NCBI GenBank assembly: GCA_902795095.1
Contig: CADBKB010000002.1
Location: forward strand, 1-34,445
Length of the DNA stretch: 34,445 nt
Direction: 5' to 3'
DNA from: Oscillospiraceae bacterium
Lineage (GTDB): Bacteria; Bacillota_A; Clostridia; Oscillospirales; Oscillospiraceae
The notes below the pieces were generated by a model. That model was not told where the DNA came from. It searched no databases and saw only the letters and a list, made by a program, of their open reading frames with translations. Within the stretch, counting starts at the first letter, position 1, and each line of letters starts with the position of its first letter. The position numbers and the translations under genes were made by a program. Of this stretch, positions 31,899-34,445 are shown piece by piece.

Positions 31899-33242
31899 AT
31901 GCAGACCGTCACATTGGAGCAGATGCTGGGCGCCCGGGAGCGCCGGGCCCGGCGACAGCGGGAGCTGATCGCACAGTTCGCTCTTCCGCTGGTGTCCTTT
32001 ACCATGAATATCCCGGGCCCCGTGAAGAACAGTCCCCTCATCCGCCGGGGCTTCCGCCTGGGCGAGCGCGCTCTGAAGGAGCATCTTGCCCTGTCCGGCG
32101 GCGCCGTCCTCCATGAGGAGGGCACGGACGCCGTGACGGGCTGCGAGGGGCTCTACGTCGTGGACATGGACCCCAAGGCTCTCAAGGAGCTGACCTGCGC
32201 CATCGAGGAGAAGACCCATCCGGGTCGGCTGTTCGACATGGACGTGATCGCCCCGGACGGGCACAAGCTGGAGCGGCAGACCCCACGGCGCTGTCTGATC
32301 TGCGGCCGGCCCGCGGGAGAATGCGCCCGCAGCCGGGCCCATGACGTGCAGGCGCTTCAGCTCGCAGCGGAGGCGATGCTGTCCGGCGCGCTGTGCAGCG
32401 ATGCCATCGATACCGCGGCAAGCCTGGCGGTCCGGGCCCTGCTGTACGAGGTGGCCGTCACCCCCAAGCCCGGTCTGGTGGACCGGGCCAACAACGGCAG
32501 CCATGCGGACATGGATTTCTACACCTTCGCGTCCAGTGCCGCGGGACTTTGGCCCTACTTTGCGGACTGCGTCCGGACCGGCATGCAGACCGCCGATCAG
32601 AGTCCGCCGGAGACCCTGGCGGCCCTTCGCTTCCCCGGCAGGCAGGCGGAGTGCGCCATGCGCCGCGCCACGGGCGGGGCCAACACCCACAAAGGCGCCA
32701 TCTATTCCATGGGTCTGGTGTGCGGCGCCCTGGGCCGCCTGGATTGGGAGGCCTGGCGGCAGCCGGCGCGCATCGCGAAGGAAGCCGCCGCCATGGCCGC
32801 CGGCGCGGTGGAAAATGAGCTGGGCGGCGTGGCCCCGGAGACGGCTAAAACCCCCGGCGAGCGATTCTATGCCCTGTACGGCGTGACCGGCGTGCGCGGC
32901 GAGGCGGAGCAGGGCTTCCCTGCCGTCCTGCGCCACGGTCTGCCCGTTCTGGAATCCGGGCTGGGCCGGGGAAAAACCATTGACGAGGCCGGAACCGCCG
33001 CCCTGCTCTCCATCATAGCCAATACCGCGGACACCAATCTGATCGCCCGCGGCGGGATCGACCGTCAGAAGCAGGCCGCGGCGGAGCTGCGCGCCCTGCT
33101 GCAGGCGGATCCATATCCGGACCGGGCGACGGTGGAAGCGCTGGATCGGGCGTATATCGCCGAAAACCTGTCCCCCGGCGGCAGTGCGGATCTGCTGGCG
33201 CTGTGCTTCTTCCTGCATTTTCTCAAGGAGGACTTCCCATGA
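31899..33242 (+). CDS. citXG: Fused citrate lyase prosthetic-group enzymes CitX-CitG
   Basis: A 447-residue fusion. The N-terminal part (about 1-165) is CitX, which transfers the prosthetic group to apo-CitD: 'LVSFTMNIPGPVKNSPLIRR', 'RLFDMDVI' and 'RRCLICGRPAGECARSRAHD'. The C-terminal part (about 180-447) is CitG, triphosphoribosyl-dephospho-CoA synthase: 'EVAVTPKPGLVDRANNGSH', 'DFYTFASSAAGL' and 'TGGANTHKGAIYSMG'. The ATG at 31899 has AGGAGG before it; a TTG start overlapping citF has no ribosome binding site. Fusions of these two are known in other bacteria. It overlaps citC by ATGA. Confidence 0.93.
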   Translation: MQTVTLEQMLGARERRARRQRELIAQFALPLVSFTMNIPGPVKNSPLIRRGFRLGERALKEHLALSGGAVLHEEGTDAVTGCEGLYVVDMDPKALKELTCAIEEKTHPGRLFDMDVIAPDGHKLERQTPRRCLICGRPAGECARSRAHDVQALQLAAEAMLSGALCSDAIDTAASLAVRALLYEVAVTPKPGLVDRANNGSHADMDFYTFASSAAGLWPYFADCVRTGMQTADQSPPETLAALRFPGRQAECAMRRATGGANTHKGAIYSMGLVCGALGRLDWEAWRQPARIAKEAAAMAAGAVENELGGVAPETAKTPGERFYALYGVTGVRGEAEQGFPAVLRHGLPVLESGLGRGKTIDEAGTAALLSIIANTADTNLIARGGIDRQKQAAAELRALLQADPYPDRATVEALDRAYIAENLSPGGSADLLALCFFLHFLKEDFP

Positions 33243-34270
33243 GTGACGCCTATATAGCCCCCGTCCGCGGGGATGACCGCAGCGCCATGACCACGGTGGA
33301 CACCCTGCTGGAGGGCGAGGGCATTCGGCGCGACGCCCACCTCGACTATACCTGCGCCATATTCGACGCCCGGGGCCGCATGCTCGCCACAGGCAGCTGC
33401 TACCGAAATACCCTGCGCTGCTTTGCGGTCAGCGCCGCCCACCGGGGCGAGGGACTGATGAATCAGCTCCTGACGCATCTGATCCATTATCAGGCAGATC
33501 GGGGCATCTTTCATTTGTTCCTCTATACAAAGCCGGAGACTGCCGAGCTTCTGAATACACTGGGCTTCTATGAGATCGCCCGGGTGCCGGGACGGCTGGT
33601 ATTCATGGAGAATCGCCGCAGGGGCTTTGCCGATTATCTGCAGACTCTGGCAGCGTCCCGCCGCGACGGATCTTCCGCCGCCATTGTGATGAATGCCAAT
33701 CCCTTCACCCTGGGGCATCGGTATCTTGTAGAGCAGGCGGCGGCATCCTGTGAGAATCTGCATCTGTTTATCGTCTCGGAGGATCTGAGCGAGATCCCTT
33801 TCCGGGATCGAAAAGCAATGGTTGCCCGGGGTACCGCCGATCTTCCGAACGTGGTCCTGCACGACTGCGGGCCATATCTGATCTCTGCAGCGACCTTTCC
33901 CAGCTACTTTTTGAAGGACGTGAACGATCAGACCGAATGCCAGGCCCGGCTGGACGCGGAGGTGTTCAAGGCGATTGCCGGAGCGCTGAATATCACCGAG
34001 CGCTGGGTGGGCGACGAGCCCGACAGCAAGGTGACCGCCCTGTATAACCGCATCATGGGCGAAGCGCTTCCAACAGCAGGCATCCGCTGCACCGTGCTCC
34101 CCCGAAAAGAGGCAAACGGCACGCCCATCAGCGCGAGCGCCGTGCGCGCCTGTCTGCGCCGCGGCGATTTCGACGCCATAAAAGCCATGGTACCTGCGTC
34201 GACCCTTGCCTATCTGACCGCTCCACAGGGAGATGCGCTGCGTCATCGTCTAACAGAAACGGCAGAATAG
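33239..34270 (+). CDS. citC: [Citrate (pro-3S)-lyase] ligase
   Basis: A 343-residue enzyme that acetylates the prosthetic group of citrate lyase using ATP and acetate, activating it. The N-terminal part (about 30-125) has a GNAT-like fold; the C-terminal part (about 145-325) is a nucleotidyltransferase with 'IVMNANPFTLGHRYLVE' (the HxGH-type motif is TLGH) and 'ISASAVR'. AAGGAGG precedes the ATG, which overlaps the citXG stop. It is last in the operon here, whereas citC often comes first in other bacteria. Confidence 0.95.
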   Translation: MSDAYIAPVRGDDRSAMTTVDTLLEGEGIRRDAHLDYTCAIFDARGRMLATGSCYRNTLRCFAVSAAHRGEGLMNQLLTHLIHYQADRGIFHLFLYTKPETAELLNTLGFYEIARVPGRLVFMENRRRGFADYLQTLAASRRDGSSAAIVMNANPFTLGHRYLVEQAAASCENLHLFIVSEDLSEIPFRDRKAMVARGTADLPNVVLHDCGPYLISAATFPSYFLKDVNDQTECQARLDAEVFKAIAGALNITERWVGDEPDSKVTALYNRIMGEALPTAGIRCTVLPRKEANGTPISASAVRACLRRGDFDAIKAMVPASTLAYLTAPQGDALRHRLTETAE

Positions 34271-34285
34271 AATGATTACAAAAAT

Positions 34286-34321
34286 CGCCCGCGGGCAGGA
34301 TGTTTTCCTGTCCCGCGGGCG
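34286..34321 (+). terminator. Terminator of the cit operon
   Basis: Perfect 10-bp stem CGCCCGCGGG / CCCGCGGGCG with a 4-bp inner stem and one bulge, 7-nt loop, followed by GTTTTCATTG. It begins 15 bp after the citC stop. Confidence 0.87.
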
Positions 34322-34406
34322 GTTTTCATTGTTGCGGCAGATAATCTTGGAATACAAAATAGTTTGCGTCCGACAATGTGTGAATGTTTCTTTTTTCAGA
34401 AGCACG

Positions 34407-34440
34407 GATTGCCACGGCCCCGTTGGGGCCTCGCAATGAC
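34407..34440. repeat. Dispersed palindromic repeat (GATTGCC...CCTCGCAATGAC)
   Basis: Inverted repeat with an inner stem GGCCCC / GGGGCC around a GTT loop and an outer ATTGC / GCAAT. The 3' edge CCTCGCAATGAC is shared with the repeat at 23485-23546. Such GTCATTGCGAGG-type elements are common intergenic repeats in Firmicutes and other bacteria. It may continue past the window edge. Confidence 0.7.
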
Positions 34441-34445
34441 GAGCA

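Noticed and set aside
30176..32125. 649-codon minus-strand frame opposite citF
   Set aside because: Antisense to citrate lyase genes; His/Gly/Ala-rich without recognisable motifs.

Overview
The window looks like a chromosomal piece of a GC-rich, low-complexity-envelope member of the Clostridia, probably a gut Oscillospirales-type bacterium. This is inferred from gene content: a str operon with an L7Ae-family protein, a YfmF/YfmH M16 peptidase pair, a ComF-family protein, RecD2, SLH-domain export, a citrate lyase operon, and strong AGGAGG ribosome binding sites before almost every gene. I recognise no tRNA, rRNA, CRISPR array, phage or insertion sequence. Most genes sit in tight operons, many joined by 4-bp ATGA or GTGA stop/start overlaps.

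Layout. (1) 150-4110, minus: YfmF-like and YfmH-like M16 proteins, then lgt, then a small coiled-coil protein. (2) 4292-6353, plus: prmA (ribosomal protein L11 methyltransferase) and a membrane-anchored putative glycoside hydrolase, ending near a bidirectional terminator. (3) 6546-10736, minus: a small membrane protein, recD2, a ComF-family phosphoribosyltransferase and an MreB-family actin homologue. (4) 10840-15664, minus: the str operon (L7Ae, rpsL, rpsG, fusA, tuf) with its own consensus promoter and without rpoBC upstream. Its EF-Tu has an unusual insertion in the G domain. (5) 15870-18539: a short-protein/XRE-regulator divergent pair around a perfect palindrome, then a DUF2975 / YozG-like HTH / DUF4173-like membrane module behind a TTGACA promoter.

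(6) 18620-23462: an aldo/keto reductase; a three-gene minus unit (77-residue protein, Cys-nucleophile alpha/beta hydrolase, and an exported lipoprotein fusing three SLH domains to a flavodoxin and a cyclophilin-like domain); and a divergent LysR regulator with a clear T-N11-A type operator. (7) 23572-28774, minus: an eight-gene, tightly coupled operon (DUF4234-like membrane protein, amidohydrolase, Ntn-type amide hydrolase, GyrI-like protein, DUF3795 protein, iron-sulfur aldo/keto-reductase-like protein lacking the usual Tyr and Lys, YciI-like protein, flavodoxin). (8) 29081-34270, plus: a complete citrate lyase operon, citD-citE-citF-citXG-citC, followed by a terminator and a dispersed palindromic repeat at the window edge.

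The best candidates for something undescribed are in regions 6 and 7. Two flavodoxins, two AKR-type proteins, a Cys hydrolase, amide hydrolases and a LysR switch cluster there, which suggests a redox or xenobiotic-processing locus with one arm outside the cell. That functional reading is inference; only domain content and gene order are seen directly.
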